Source: Bradyrhizobium sp. BTAi1 (lineage in GTDB: Bacteria; Pseudomonadota; Alphaproteobacteria; Rhizobiales; Xanthobacteraceae). Taken from it: DNA of 64,000 nucleotides. The translations under genes and the position numbers were made by a program. The DNA is taken from contig NC_009485.1 of NCBI RefSeq assembly GCF_000015165.1, forward strand, positions 2,830,001 to 2,894,000. The letters are read 5' to 3'. This document shows positions 18,550 through 26,564 of the stretch, in pieces. How positions within the stretch are numbered: position 1 is the stretch's first letter; every line of letters starts with the position of its first letter. The notes under the pieces were generated by a model that did not search any database, was not told the DNA's origin, and saw only the letters and a program-made list of their open reading frames with translations.

Positions 18550-18938
18550 CCGATCAGGTCCAAGAGTTCGACGATCGCGGCGATCTTGCGCCGGGCGAGC
18601 AGCAGCATGGCGATCTGCGTTCCCGCATCTTGTTCCACGTGGCGGGTCTCGGCCTTGCGGTGCTGCTGACCGCGGCCTCGTTCTTCATCGCCGGGACCAA
18701 CCTGGTCTGGCAGCCCTCGATTCCGGTGGCGCTGATCGTGCTGGCGATCGCCCAGATGGGCGTGCATCTCGTGTTTTTCCTGCACATCACGACCGGGCCC
18801 GACAACACCAACAACGTGCTGGCGCTCGCCTTCGGGCTGATCATCGTCTTCCTTGTGGTCGGCGGCTCGCTGTGGATCATGTCGAACCTCAACCACAACA
18901 TGATGCCGATGGATCCGCTGATGCAGATGCAGCATTGA
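18546..18938 (+). CDS. cyoD: Cytochrome bo3-type ubiquinol oxidase subunit IV
   Basis: A protein of 130 residues with three membrane helices, including IPVALIVLAIAQMGVHLVFF, typical of CyoD, and a Met-rich C-terminus. It overlaps cyoC by four bases and ends the operon; no cyoE heme O synthase follows. Subunit IV helps assemble subunit I, so its retention without cyoB is odd. Confidence 0.9.
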   Translation: MTDQVQEFDDRGDLAPGEQQHGDLRSRILFHVAGLGLAVLLTAASFFIAGTNLVWQPSIPVALIVLAIAQMGVHLVFFLHITTGPDNTNNVLALAFGLIIVFLVVGGSLWIMSNLNHNMMPMDPLMQMQH

Positions 18939-18971
18939 GCATCGCCGCTGATATCGCCGAGTGGTTGCTGA

Positions 18972-19073
18972 GCCCCTGGATTGCTTCGCTTGCGCTCGCA
19001 ATGACGGTCGTGGCGGGCACTGAACGCGCCACACATGCGGTCATCGCGAGCGCAAGCGAAGCGATCCAGGGGC
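18972..19073. repeat. Long inverted repeat, Bradyrhizobium-type intergenic element
   Basis: Two arms of about 34 bases (18972-19005 and 19040-19073) are near-perfect reverse complements. Both contain the pieces CCCCTGGAT, GCTTCGCTTGCGCTCGC and ATGAC. They flank a 34-base centre, between cyoD and the convergent nuclease gene. Elements with this core are dispersed in Bradyrhizobium intergenic DNA; here it may also end transcription from both sides. Confidence 0.75.
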
Positions 19074-19115
19074 CACACGAAACCCTCTGGATTATGTGGC
19101 GTCAGTGCGCCGACT

Positions 19116-19883
19116 TTACTTCTTCGGCGCCCGGCAATTGAAGGCGCGGCGGAAGCCGGAGGCGCGGGCGTCATCCTCTGAGCAGAACCAGCGATCCGGT
19201 TCGGTCGTCGCCGGATAGCTCGGACAGCCCTGCAGATGATAGATGCCGATATTGCCGGTGACGCGGGCGCGCACCGCGAACTTGCCCTTGATGCTGCAGC
19301 CGGGCGGCGCGCTCGGGGCGTCCGGGAACAACACGTCACGGATCTCGCGGTCGCGATCGCTGCGGCAGGACGCGCCGAGCAGGGAGCCGTCCTTCTTGTC
19401 GGTGCGAAACTCGCCGGGGGCGACAAAACAGCCCTTCCAGATCCCGCGCAGCGCCTCCTTGGCGGCGGCGATATCGTCCTTGGCGCGATATTTGACCGCC
19501 GGGTCGGCGCTCACGGCGTAGCCGGCCCGTGCCATCTGCTGGTTGAGGCTGAGCTTGTCGCCGTCGACGGTGCAGAGGCCGAGCCTGCGGCTCTTGAGCG
19601 GCTTGTCCGGGCCGAGATCGTCGCAGCGCACCGCGCGGCCGGCGATCAGTCTGGTCAACTGTTCGCGCGCCTCGACACCGCAGCTCCAGGGGTCGGCGTG
19701 GTCGTCGATACAGAGCTGATCGACCTCCGGCGCGTCGATGCCGTCCAGTCGATACACGGTCTCACCGAGCTGGAGGGTGTCGCCGCTGCGGACCGCAGCG
19801 GTCGCGGCCAGCGACGCGCTCGCCATGCCCGCTCCGATCACGATCGCCCCGCACAATGACAACAGCCGGTCTCGCAGCCGCAT
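19116..19883 (-). CDS. Secreted staphylococcal-nuclease-like protein with C-terminal sunset domain
   Basis: A protein of 255 residues. A Sec signal (about 1-28) is followed by an SNase-like OB-fold with ETVYRLDGIDAPEVDQLC and the later RRLGLCTVDG and NQQMARAGYAVS motifs. After about residue 190 comes a small Cys-containing module with IKGKFAVRARVTGNIGIYHL, GCPSYPATTEPDRWFCSEDD and ASGFRRAFNC, which matches the sunset domain found on secreted proteins. The Arg residues of active SNase are only partly recognisable, so activity is uncertain. GGAGGA before 19883 fixes the start. It is divergent from the S1C protease gene. Confidence 0.8.
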   Translation of the reverse strand: MRLRDRLLSLCGAIVIGAGMASASLAATAAVRSGDTLQLGETVYRLDGIDAPEVDQLCIDDHADPWSCGVEAREQLTRLIAGRAVRCDDLGPDKPLKSRRLGLCTVDGDKLSLNQQMARAGYAVSADPAVKYRAKDDIAAAKEALRGIWKGCFVAPGEFRTDKKDGSLLGASCRSDRDREIRDVLFPDAPSAPPGCSIKGKFAVRARVTGNIGIYHLQGCPSYPATTEPDRWFCSEDDARASGFRRAFNCRAPKK

Positions 19884-20036
19884 GCTTCCTCCCGCAATCA
19901 AATGCATCAAATACCCTGCCGAACTCCTACCACATCGCGCATGAGTCTCGCCAAGGGCCGCGGGAACAGCTCCGCCGGCTGTGATCTTGCGCCGGAGCGG
20001 CCTGCTACCCATCTGACGTTACAAAGGAATTACACC

Positions 20037-21074
20037 ATGCTGGATTTCACTTCCGATGTCGCCGGCGACGCACTGTCGCCGGCGCAAGCGTCTGGTGCTG
20101 CCCCCGCCGATGATCGGGCGCTGCTCGACGCCTATTCCAATGCTGTCATCGACGTCACCGAGCGCGTCGGCCCGGCCGTCGTCCGCGTCGAGACCGGCCC
20201 GAAGGTCGGCTCCCGCGGCGAGCGCGGCGGCCTCGGCTCCGGCATCGTGATCTCGCCGGATGGTCTCGTGCTGACCAACAGCCATGTGGTCGGCAGCTCC
20301 AAGACCATCCGGTTGCGCGATGTCGAGGGTGTCGTCACCGACGCCCAGGTGCTCGGTGTCGATCCCGACACCGACCTCGCGCTGCTGCGCGCGAACCATG
20401 CGCGCGATTTGCGTTACGCCGCGCTCGGCAACTCCAAGAGCCTGCGGCGCGGCCAACTCGTGGTCGCGATCGGCAATCCGCTCGGCTTCGAGTCGACGGT
20501 GACCGCCGGCGTCGTCTCGGCGCTGGGCCGCTCGATCCGCTCGGTCTCGGGCCGGATGATCGAGGACGTTATCCAGACCGATGCCGCGCTCAACCCCGGC
20601 AATTCGGGTGGGGCGCTGGTGTCGTCGGCCGCCGAGGTGATCGGCATCAACACCGCCATCATCCAAGGCGCGCAGGGCATCTGCTTTGCGGTTGCCAGCA
20701 ACACCGCGCAATTCGTGCTGTCGGAGATCATCCGCCACGGCTATGTCCGCCGCGCCTATGTCGGCGTCTCCGGACAGACCGCGCCGGTGCCGCGGCGCCA
20801 CGCCGTGCTGGCCGGCGTCGAGAACAAGATGGGCGCGTTGTTGATGCAGATCGAGCCGGACGGGCCGGCCGCGCGTGCCGGGCTGTTGCCGGGCGATGTC
20901 GTGATCAGGCTCGACGGTGTCGACATCAACGGCGTCGACGACCTGATCCGCGTGCTCGACCGCGACCGCATCGGCCGCACCGTGGCGATGGACGTGCTGC
21001 GGCTGGGACGGCTGCGCGGCATCGACATTCATCCCGTCGAGCGCAAGCCGGCGTCGCGGCAGCCGGCGACGTAG
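20037..21074 (+). CDS. S1C serine protease (HtrA/DegP-like) with PDZ domain, apparently without signal peptide
   Basis: A protein of 345 residues. The trypsin-like domain carries the triad in LTNSHVVGS (His), DTDLALLRA (Asp) and LNPGNSGGALVS (Ser). A PDZ domain covers about 245-330 with GDVVIRLDGVDINGVDDLIR. The start MLDFTSD at 20037 follows AAAGGAAT. This N-terminus is acidic and shows no hydrophobic signal, unlike DegP; a longer frame from 19902 has none either. It is therefore probably cytosolic, or exported by another route. Likely role is quality control or regulated proteolysis; the target is unknown. Confidence 0.88.
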   Translation: MLDFTSDVAGDALSPAQASGAAPADDRALLDAYSNAVIDVTERVGPAVVRVETGPKVGSRGERGGLGSGIVISPDGLVLTNSHVVGSSKTIRLRDVEGVVTDAQVLGVDPDTDLALLRANHARDLRYAALGNSKSLRRGQLVVAIGNPLGFESTVTAGVVSALGRSIRSVSGRMIEDVIQTDAALNPGNSGGALVSSAAEVIGINTAIIQGAQGICFAVASNTAQFVLSEIIRHGYVRRAYVGVSGQTAPVPRRHAVLAGVENKMGALLMQIEPDGPAARAGLLPGDVVIRLDGVDINGVDDLIRVLDRDRIGRTVAMDVLRLGRLRGIDIHPVERKPASRQPAT

Positions 21075-21113
21075 CGGCGTGAGGCGATAGGCTGGCGCCA
21101 AGCACAATGCGGT

Positions 21114-21135
21114 CGTCCCGGCGAACGCCGGGACG
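21114..21135. repeat. GC-rich palindrome after the S1C protease gene
   Basis: CGTCCCGGCG-AA-CGCCGGGACG is a perfect 10-bp inverted repeat, 40 bp after the protease stop. It resembles a dispersed rhizobial intergenic palindrome and could also act as a terminator hairpin, although it lacks a T-run. Confidence 0.6.
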
Positions 21136-21364
21136 CACCCCAGGGAGCCGTGCGAGGCGGGCGGGCCGTCAAGCACGCCACGATCACCACGTGTGTTTCG
21201 CTTGGCTCGCAGAGCAGCAAAGCGGCGACCGCTGCATGCAATGGCCGCTTACAAAATAAGCTGATCGCTTGAGAGTGGCGGTTGCCCAGCAAGCGGGCAG
21301 CACCAGGCAATCGCTCCAACCCATTGAATGAGTTATGACTTCGTAGTCCGTCGTGCTCATCCGG

Positions 21365-21380
21365 CCATTGTACACAATGG
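21365..21380. promoter_or_regulatory. GntR/FadR-type operator candidate
   Basis: CCATTGT-AC-ACAATGG is a perfect 7-bp inverted repeat with a 2-bp centre, 55 bp before the hydrolase ATG at 21436. Sites built on ATTGT-N2-ACAAT are typical for GntR regulators of the FCD group. No such regulator is adjacent; the GntR gene at 37218 is assigned to biotin. The rest of 21075-21435 holds no gene. Confidence 0.6.
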
Positions 21381-21435
21381 CATAGCGCTTGCTTCGCTGG
21401 TTGCGAGACATTCTCGCGCGGAGGCAGCGGCTGAC

Positions 21436-22122
21436 ATGGCGAACTCATCTGCAGCGGCAACCGCCACGGTCACAGCCGAGCCTGAGCCGATCACCCTCGA
21501 CCTGTCGAGGACCGCGCTGGTCATCATCGACATGCAGCGCGACTTCATGGAGCCGGGTGGCTTCGGCGAGACGCTCGGCAATGACGTGTCGCAGCTGGCG
21601 CGGGCGGTTGCACCGATTGCCAACGTGCTGGCGGCAGCGCGCAAGACCGGCATGCTGGTCATTCACACCCGCGAGGGCCACGAGCCGGATTTGTCCGACG
21701 CGCCGCCGGCCAAGATCGAACGCGGTGCACCGTCCTTGCGGATCGGCGATCCCGGACCGATGGGGCGCATCCTCATTCGCGGCGAGGCCGGGCACGACAT
21801 CATTCCCGCGCTCTATCCGATCGATGGCGAGGTGGTGATCGACAAGCCGGGCAAGGGCGCGTTCTACGCGACCGAAATGGGCGACGTGCTGCAGCATCAC
21901 GGCATTGAAAATCTGCTGGTGTGTGGTGTCACCACGGAGGTCTGCGTCAACACCACCGTGCGTGAGGCCAATGACCGCGGCTATCGCTGCGTCGTCATCT
22001 CCGATGGCTGCGCCTCCTACTTCCCCGAATTCCACGAGATGGGCCTGAAGATGATCAAGGCCCAGGGCGGCATTTTCGGCTGGGTCGCGGAGTCAGCGGC
22101 CGTGCTGCAGGCGATCGGCTGA
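21436..22122 (+). CDS. Isochorismatase-fold cysteine hydrolase, biuret-hydrolase-like
   Basis: A protein of 228 residues. The triad of the family is visible: Asp32 in IIDMQRDF, Lys137 in [10 protein letters not shown] and Cys170 in [12 protein letters not shown]. The spacing and the stretches [27 protein letters not shown] and [11 protein letters not shown] are close to what is known of biuret hydrolase and related N-carbamoyl/ureido amidases. It likely releases ammonia from a small amide in the cytosol. The frame is open from 21328, but a palindromic operator at 21365 lies in that part, so 21436 is preferred. An NCS2-type permease follows 83 bp later, suggesting a nitrogen-rich substrate. 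Confidence 0.85.
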   Translation: MANSSAAATATVTAEPEPITLDLSRTALVIIDMQRDFMEPGGFGETLGNDVSQLARAVAPIANVLAAARKTGMLVIHTREGHEPDLSDAPPAKIERGAPSLRIGDPGPMGRILIRGEAGHDIIPALYPIDGEVVIDKPGKGAFYATEMGDVLQHHGIENLLVCGVTTEVCVNTTVREANDRGYRCVVISDGCASYFPEFHEMGLKMIKAQGGIFGWVAESAAVLQAIG

Positions 22123-22205
22123 GCCGCAGAGGAGACACGAGAGACACGGGTCGCGAGAGATGAGCTCGAAAATGTAGGCGTTCAACTCAACAGGGGAGCA
22201 AGGCG

Positions 22206-23861
22206 ATGAGCGGAAGCGGGACGGCAAGCTCGACAAGTGCGGATTTCAAGCCGGTGCTGTGGACACCCGGCGACTGGAACGCGTTCTTCGGTTTCGGCAC
22301 CAACATCCTCGTCAACATGCTCGTCCTCACCGGGCTGTTGCGCTTCGTGCTGAAGATGCCGGACAGCCTGGTGTTCGGCCGCATCCTGCCGGCGCTCGGT
22401 CTGATGATGTGCCTGTCGACCTTCTACTACGCGTTTCTCGCCTATCGCCTGGCGCAGAAGACGGGGCGGACCGATGTCTGCGCGCTGCCGTCCGGTGTCA
22501 GCGTCCCGCATATGTTCATCGTCACCTTCGTGATCATGCTGCCGATCACGCTCAAGACCGGCGATCCGCTGAAGGGCTGGTCCGCCGGGCTCGTCTGGGT
22601 GTTCTTCCAGAGCTTCATCCTGATGATCGGCGGCTTCGTCGCGCCGTACATCCGCAAGATCACGCCGCGGGCGGCGCTGCTCGGCACGCTCGCCGGCGTC
22701 TCGGTCACCTTCATCTCGATGCGGCCGGCGCTCGAGATGTACATGACGCCGCAGATCGGCCTCGTCTGCTTCGCGATCATTCTCGTCAGCTGGTTCGGCG
22801 GCGTGAAATATCCGAAGGGGCTGCCTGCAGGTCTCGTGGCGATCGCCGTCGGCATGATCATCGGCTGGGGCTCGAACCTGTTCGGCCTCGGTCTCGGCGG
22901 CCTCAGCGTCAAGGGCGTCGGCGATGCCTTTGCGAGCTTCGGCTTCTCGGTGCCGCTGCCGGCGTTTGGCACGGTGTTCTCCGGCTTCGAATATCTCGGC
23001 ATCATCCTGGTCACCGCGATCCCGTTCGGCATCTACGACCTCGTCGAGGCCATGGACAATGTCGAGAGCGCGGAAGCCGCCGGCGACGAATATCCGACCA
23101 CGCGCGTGCTGACCGCCGACGGCATCGTCAGCCTGATCGGCTGCATGATGGGCAACCCCTTCATCAACGCCGTCTATATCGGCCATCCCGGCTGGAAGGC
23201 GATGGGCGGCCGCATCGGCTATTCGGCGGCGACCGGCCTGATGGTGATCGTGCTATCCTGGCTCGGCATCATCTCGGTGCTGCTGGCGCTGGTGCCGGTG
23301 GTCGCGATTTCGCCGATCCTGCTCTATATCGGCATGTTGATCGGCGCGCAGGCGTTCCAGACCACGCCGGTCAAGCACGCGCCGGCAATCGTGCTCGCCT
23401 TCACGCCGCATCTCGCCGCCTGGGCCAAGCTGCAGATCGACACCATGCTGGCTTCCACCGTGACGGCGGCGCAGAGCATCGGCGGTCTCGCAGCCGACAA
23501 GGTCGATGCGGTCAAGACCGCCGCGATTGCCGCGCTGCCGCAGCAGGGCGTTCTGTATCACGGCTTGGAAGTGATGGGCGGCGGCTCGATCCTCGCCGGC
23601 CTCGTGCTCGGCGCGATCGGCGTGTTCGTGATCGAGCGCGACTTCACCAAGGCGGCGGCCTTCGCCTTGGCCGGTGCCGTGATGACCTATTTCGGCTTCA
23701 TGCATGGCGAGGCGGTCGGCATCGGCGGCGGCTTCGGCGTCACGCCGGCGGTGGCGCTGGCCTATGCCGTGGTCGCAGGCGGGCTGTTCGCGCTGGGGCG
23801 GCTCGGCACGTCCGAGAGCTACGTGGCGCATGCCGACATGCATGCGGCGCCAGCAGAATAG
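22206..23861 (+). CDS. NCS2/AzgA-type permease (xanthine/uracil transporter family)
   Basis: A protein of 551 residues with about 12-14 membrane helices. Family-like segments are WNAFFGFGTNILVNMLVLTG near the start, TDVCALPSGVSVPHMFIVTF, and the helix-break region FGIYDLVEAMDNVESAEAAG, which matches the conserved acidic site of nucleobase permeases. A loop of about 50 residues (about 410-460) rich in Ala and Asp is longer than usual. It follows the biuret-hydrolase-like gene by 83 bp and probably forms an operon with it, which points to uptake of a ureide, purine breakdown product or triazine-like compound. Substrate unproven. Confidence 0.85.
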   Translation: MSGSGTASSTSADFKPVLWTPGDWNAFFGFGTNILVNMLVLTGLLRFVLKMPDSLVFGRILPALGLMMCLSTFYYAFLAYRLAQKTGRTDVCALPSGVSVPHMFIVTFVIMLPITLKTGDPLKGWSAGLVWVFFQSFILMIGGFVAPYIRKITPRAALLGTLAGVSVTFISMRPALEMYMTPQIGLVCFAIILVSWFGGVKYPKGLPAGLVAIAVGMIIGWGSNLFGLGLGGLSVKGVGDAFASFGFSVPLPAFGTVFSGFEYLGIILVTAIPFGIYDLVEAMDNVESAEAAGDEYPTTRVLTADGIVSLIGCMMGNPFINAVYIGHPGWKAMGGRIGYSAATGLMVIVLSWLGIISVLLALVPVVAISPILLYIGMLIGAQAFQTTPVKHAPAIVLAFTPHLAAWAKLQIDTMLASTVTAAQSIGGLAADKVDAVKTAAIAALPQQGVLYHGLEVMGGGSILAGLVLGAIGVFVIERDFTKAAAFALAGAVMTYFGFMHGEAVGIGGGFGVTPAVALAYAVVAGGLFALGRLGTSESYVAHADMHAAPAE

Positions 23862-23883
23862 GTATCTTTTCAAAGAGAACGAC

Positions 23884-23915
23884 AGCCGGCGGCATGGCCG
23901 CCGGTTATGATTTTT
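23884..23915. terminator. Bidirectional terminator between permease and thioredoxin genes
   Basis: The stem CCGGCGGC-ATG-GCCGCCGG (23886-23904) is followed by TTATGATTTTT on the plus strand. It lies between two convergent genes, as expected for a shared intrinsic terminator. Confidence 0.75.
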
Positions 23916-24517
23916 CACGCGCCCGGCAGATCGAGATAATAGCGCAGCAGCGCCTGGCCCGGCTCGGACAGCCATTCGGCCGCCCCGGTGACATAGCCTT
24001 CGATCAATCCCGTCGTGCCGATCAGATAGGTGATCGGCATCGCCGGCGTCGCGAAAAGCGAGGCATCGGCATTGGCCGGATTGGTCGCTTGCGCATGCGG
24101 ATCGGCGAAGGAGGCGCGGGGCATCGCGATCGCCTCGGCATAGCGGCGGATGCTCTTGATGTCGCGCCGGTCGGTGCAGATGGTCCAGACGTCGAGCGCC
24201 GGACTCCGCATCCGGTCCAGCCCGGCCAGCGTCGGCAGGTCGATCTTGCATGCCGCGCACCAGCTCGCCCAGAGATTGACCAGCGTGACATGGCCGGGCT
24301 TGGGCGCGAGAGTCACGTCCTTCCCGCTCATATCCTGCAGCTTCAAAGGCCGCAGCGCCTTGCGCGGCCGCTCGACGATGAACTGGGTGCGGCCGCTGCG
24401 GAACACCGGCGGGCTCGGGTCTTGCGCGCCGGCGCAGGCAGGCCTGCTTGTCAGCAGCAGGCTGGCCGCGGCCAGCAGCAGATCGCGCCGTGCGGGCGCG
24501 CTCAAAGCCTCAGCCAT
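23915..24517 (-). CDS. TlpA-like thioredoxin-fold protein, exported
   Basis: A protein of 200 residues with a signal (ARRDLLLAAASLLLTSRPAC). The redox motif is WCAAC in LVNLWASWCAACKIDL, and the cis-proline region reads TPAMPITYLIG. TlpA-type proteins reduce disulfides in periplasmic cytochrome c or sulfur-carrier proteins. It overlaps the DsrE-family gene upstream by 8 bp, in an operon doxX-dsrE-trx, and lies 2.2 kb from the sox operon. A SoxW/SoxS-like role in keeping SoxY reduced is possible but not shown. Confidence 0.85.
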   Translation of the reverse strand: MAEALSAPARRDLLLAAASLLLTSRPACAGAQDPSPPVFRSGRTQFIVERPRKALRPLKLQDMSGKDVTLAPKPGHVTLVNLWASWCAACKIDLPTLAGLDRMRSPALDVWTICTDRRDIKSIRRYAEAIAMPRASFADPHAQATNPANADASLFATPAMPITYLIGTTGLIEGYVTGAAEWLSEPGQALLRYYLDLPGA

Positions 24518-24977
24518 GGACGTAGGCCCAGCCTTTGCGCTGCAGTTCGACGACGCGGCCGATGCCGAACGGCACCAGCCTGGCGCCGTCGATCAGCTGG
24601 ATCGTGAGGTTCTCCTTGCTCTCCGCGATCGACTTCGACGAGGCGCACATGCTGAAGCCGATATGCGGATACATCTGCCGCAGCGCCGCGAGCGGCTCCT
24701 TGAGCGGTGATTTGTCGGCGCGAAACACATCGATGCCGGTGCCGTTGGCGACGACCTCGATCGCGGGGGTCTGTCCGAGACTGGCGAAATGCCGCGTCAG
24801 ATTGCCGGAATAGCTGATGGCATGACCCATCACATGGGGGTCGTTGCGGTCGATCAGCACGACAATGCCGGCGCGATGCTGGGCGACGGCCGGGACGGCG
24901 GGGGCTGGGGCGCCGAGGGCCGTTGCGCCAGCGAGAAAGCCGCGGCGCGACACGTCAGGGATCGGTTCGCTCATCAT
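24510..24977 (-). CDS. DsrE-family protein with Tat signal
   Basis: A protein of 155 residues. The N-terminus has SRRGFLAGATALGAPAPAVP, a twin-arginine signal. The mature part has a DsrE/F-like fold: GIVVLIDRNDPHVMGHAISY, then AIEVVANGTGIDVFRADKSP, and a cysteine in GFSMCASS. DsrE-family proteins often carry sulfur atoms on a cysteine. The start at 24977 (or 24974) follows AAGGAAG. It lies 60 bp after doxX and overlaps the thioredoxin gene. Periplasmic placement would fit a role with the nearby Sox proteins; function inferred only. Confidence 0.8.
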   Translation of the reverse strand: MMSEPIPDVSRRGFLAGATALGAPAPAVPAVAQHRAGIVVLIDRNDPHVMGHAISYSGNLTRHFASLGQTPAIEVVANGTGIDVFRADKSPLKEPLAALRQMYPHIGFSMCASSKSIAESKENLTIQLIDGARLVPFGIGRVVELQRKGWAYVHG

Positions 24978-25037
24978 GGCTTCCTTCAAAGCACGGGATG
25001 CGCCGGCGCCGGATGACCAGCGCCGGCGATGCTCGGA

Positions 25038-25475
25038 TCAGCCGCGCGGCGCGACCGGCGCCTTGCTGCTGCGGCCCCACAGCACGAACAGCGACAGCGC
25101 CAGCAGCAGGATGTTCAAGGGCGTGACCGCCGCTTCGCCGCGGGAGATGTGGAAGGCGAACGCGAACACCTGCAGCGTGGCGCAGCCGATCGCAGCCAGC
25201 ACGGTCAGGCGCGGCATGATGCGGGTCAGCGACGGCAGCAGGATGCCGAGCCCGCCAGCCAGATCGATCAGGCCGATGGTGCGGACGAAGGCCACCGAAT
25301 ATTCGCCGGTCCACGGCATCATCTGGGCGAGTTCCTTGATCGGGGTGAAGACCTTGGTGACGCCGGCGAAGCAGAACAGGGCGAAGAGCAGGGTCTGGGC
25401 GACCCACAGGCTGATGCGCAGCGCCAGCGAGGGCTGGAGTGGGCTGAGATCGGTGGTCGATGCGGTGCTGGACAT
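25038..25475 (-). CDS. DoxX-family membrane protein
   Basis: A protein of 145 residues with four membrane helices, starting with WVAQTLLFALFCFAGVTKVF and GLIDLAGGLGILLPSLTRIM, the DoxX pattern. Relatives are subunits of thiosulfate:quinone oxidoreductase or general redox membrane proteins. The ATG at 25475 has GGAG eight bases upstream. It is the first gene of the doxX-dsrE-trx operon and is divergent from a LysR gene. The sulfur context suggests quinone-linked sulfur oxidation, but the family is broad. Confidence 0.83.
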   Translation of the reverse strand: MSSTASTTDLSPLQPSLALRISLWVAQTLLFALFCFAGVTKVFTPIKELAQMMPWTGEYSVAFVRTIGLIDLAGGLGILLPSLTRIMPRLTVLAAIGCATLQVFAFAFHISRGEAAVTPLNILLLALSLFVLWGRSSKAPVAPRG

Positions 25476-25510
25476 GGTCGGAGCTCCAAATGGAAAGGTG
25501 CCCGACATTG

Positions 25511-25536
25511 ATAATTTCTTCTGGTTTGATCATTAT
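25511..25536. promoter_or_regulatory. AT-rich inverted repeat, possible LysR site
   Basis: ATAAT at 25511 and ATTAT at 25532 form a spaced inverted repeat in a notably AT-rich 101-bp gap between the divergent doxX and lysR genes. LysR proteins bind such spaced T-N11-A type repeats. Evidence is only position and symmetry. Confidence 0.35.
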
Positions 25537-25576
25537 GCTTTTCGTTAAGCCATCATTTCCTGAGGGTTGATGACAA

Positions 25577-26536
25577 GTGGATACGCTGGTCAGTATTCGG
25601 GTGTTCTGCCAGGTCGCGGAGCTCAAGAGCTTCGCGGCCGCCGCCGATCGCCTGGGGCTCTCGCCGGCGATGGCCTCCAAGCATGTCATGCAGCTGGAGC
25701 AGCGGCTCTCGACCCGGTTGCTCAACCGCACCAGCCGGCGGGTCGGCCTGACCGAGGCCGGCCAGGTCTATTTCGACCAGGTGCGGCCGATGCTGGAATC
25801 TCTCGACGAGGTCGAGGCCGTCGTCAGCAAGGCGACCGTGATCCCGCGCGGCACCCTGAAGGTCAGCGCGCCGGTATGGTTCGCCAATCCGCTGTTTGCC
25901 GGCACGCTCGCGGCGTACCGCGCGCGCTATCCGGACGTGGTGATCGATCTCGATCTCAGCGGACGCCTGGTCAATCTCGTCGACGAGGGGTTTGATCTGG
26001 CGCTGCGCGTCTCCGCGGCACCGGGCGACGGGCTGATCGCGCGGCCGCTGACGCCAGTGCTAATGCAGCTCGTCGCCGCGCCGAGCTATCTCGCCACGGC
26101 CGGGCGGCCGAAGGCAGTGGCCGATCTCAATGGCCATGCAATGCTGAAATACGCCTTGTATCCGCTCCGGACGATCACGTTGTCCAGTCCTGACGGCGAG
26201 GTCGCGCTGGCGTTCAAGGACGTGCTGATCAGCGGCAATGAGACGCTGCTGCATCACGCCGCCGTCGCCGGCATGGGCATGGCGGTGCTGCCGCGCTGGC
26301 TGATGGCCGACGATCTCGCCAGCGGCCGGCTCGAGACGGTGCTGCCGGACGCGATGACGATCAGGGCGCCACTGATGGCGGTCTATCCCAGCCGCAAATA
26401 TCTCTCCGCCAAGGTCCGCACCTTCATCGACTTCATCGCCGCCGATCCCCTGATGAAGCAGGCCTCGGAGGGACCGCCCCCGGTGATCGATGCGACAGCG
26501 GCGGGGGCGCGGAAGGGACGGAAGGCAGGGCCCTGA
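25577..26536 (+). CDS. LysR-family transcriptional regulator
   Basis: A protein of 319 residues starting with GTG (MDTLVSIRVFCQVAELKSFA). Residues about 1-60 form the LysR winged helix with AADRLGLSPAMASKHVMQLE, followed by LLNRTSRRVGLTEAGQVYF. The effector domain follows to about 290, and a basic tail ends the protein. GAGGG lies about ten bases before the GTG. It is divergent from the doxX-dsrE-trx operon and is the best candidate to control it. The effector is unknown. Confidence 0.9.
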   Translation: MDTLVSIRVFCQVAELKSFAAAADRLGLSPAMASKHVMQLEQRLSTRLLNRTSRRVGLTEAGQVYFDQVRPMLESLDEVEAVVSKATVIPRGTLKVSAPVWFANPLFAGTLAAYRARYPDVVIDLDLSGRLVNLVDEGFDLALRVSAAPGDGLIARPLTPVLMQLVAAPSYLATAGRPKAVADLNGHAMLKYALYPLRTITLSSPDGEVALAFKDVLISGNETLLHHAAVAGMGMAVLPRWLMADDLASGRLETVLPDAMTIRAPLMAVYPSRKYLSAKVRTFIDFIAADPLMKQASEGPPPVIDATAAGARKGRKAGP

Positions 26537-26564
26537 TCTGGGGTTGTGGAGGTCTCTCGTCCGA

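Noticed and set aside
22259..24607. A 782-codon plus-strand open frame
   Set aside because: It is the shifted frame of the NCS2 permease running into the antisense of the thioredoxin gene, with no recognisable domain.
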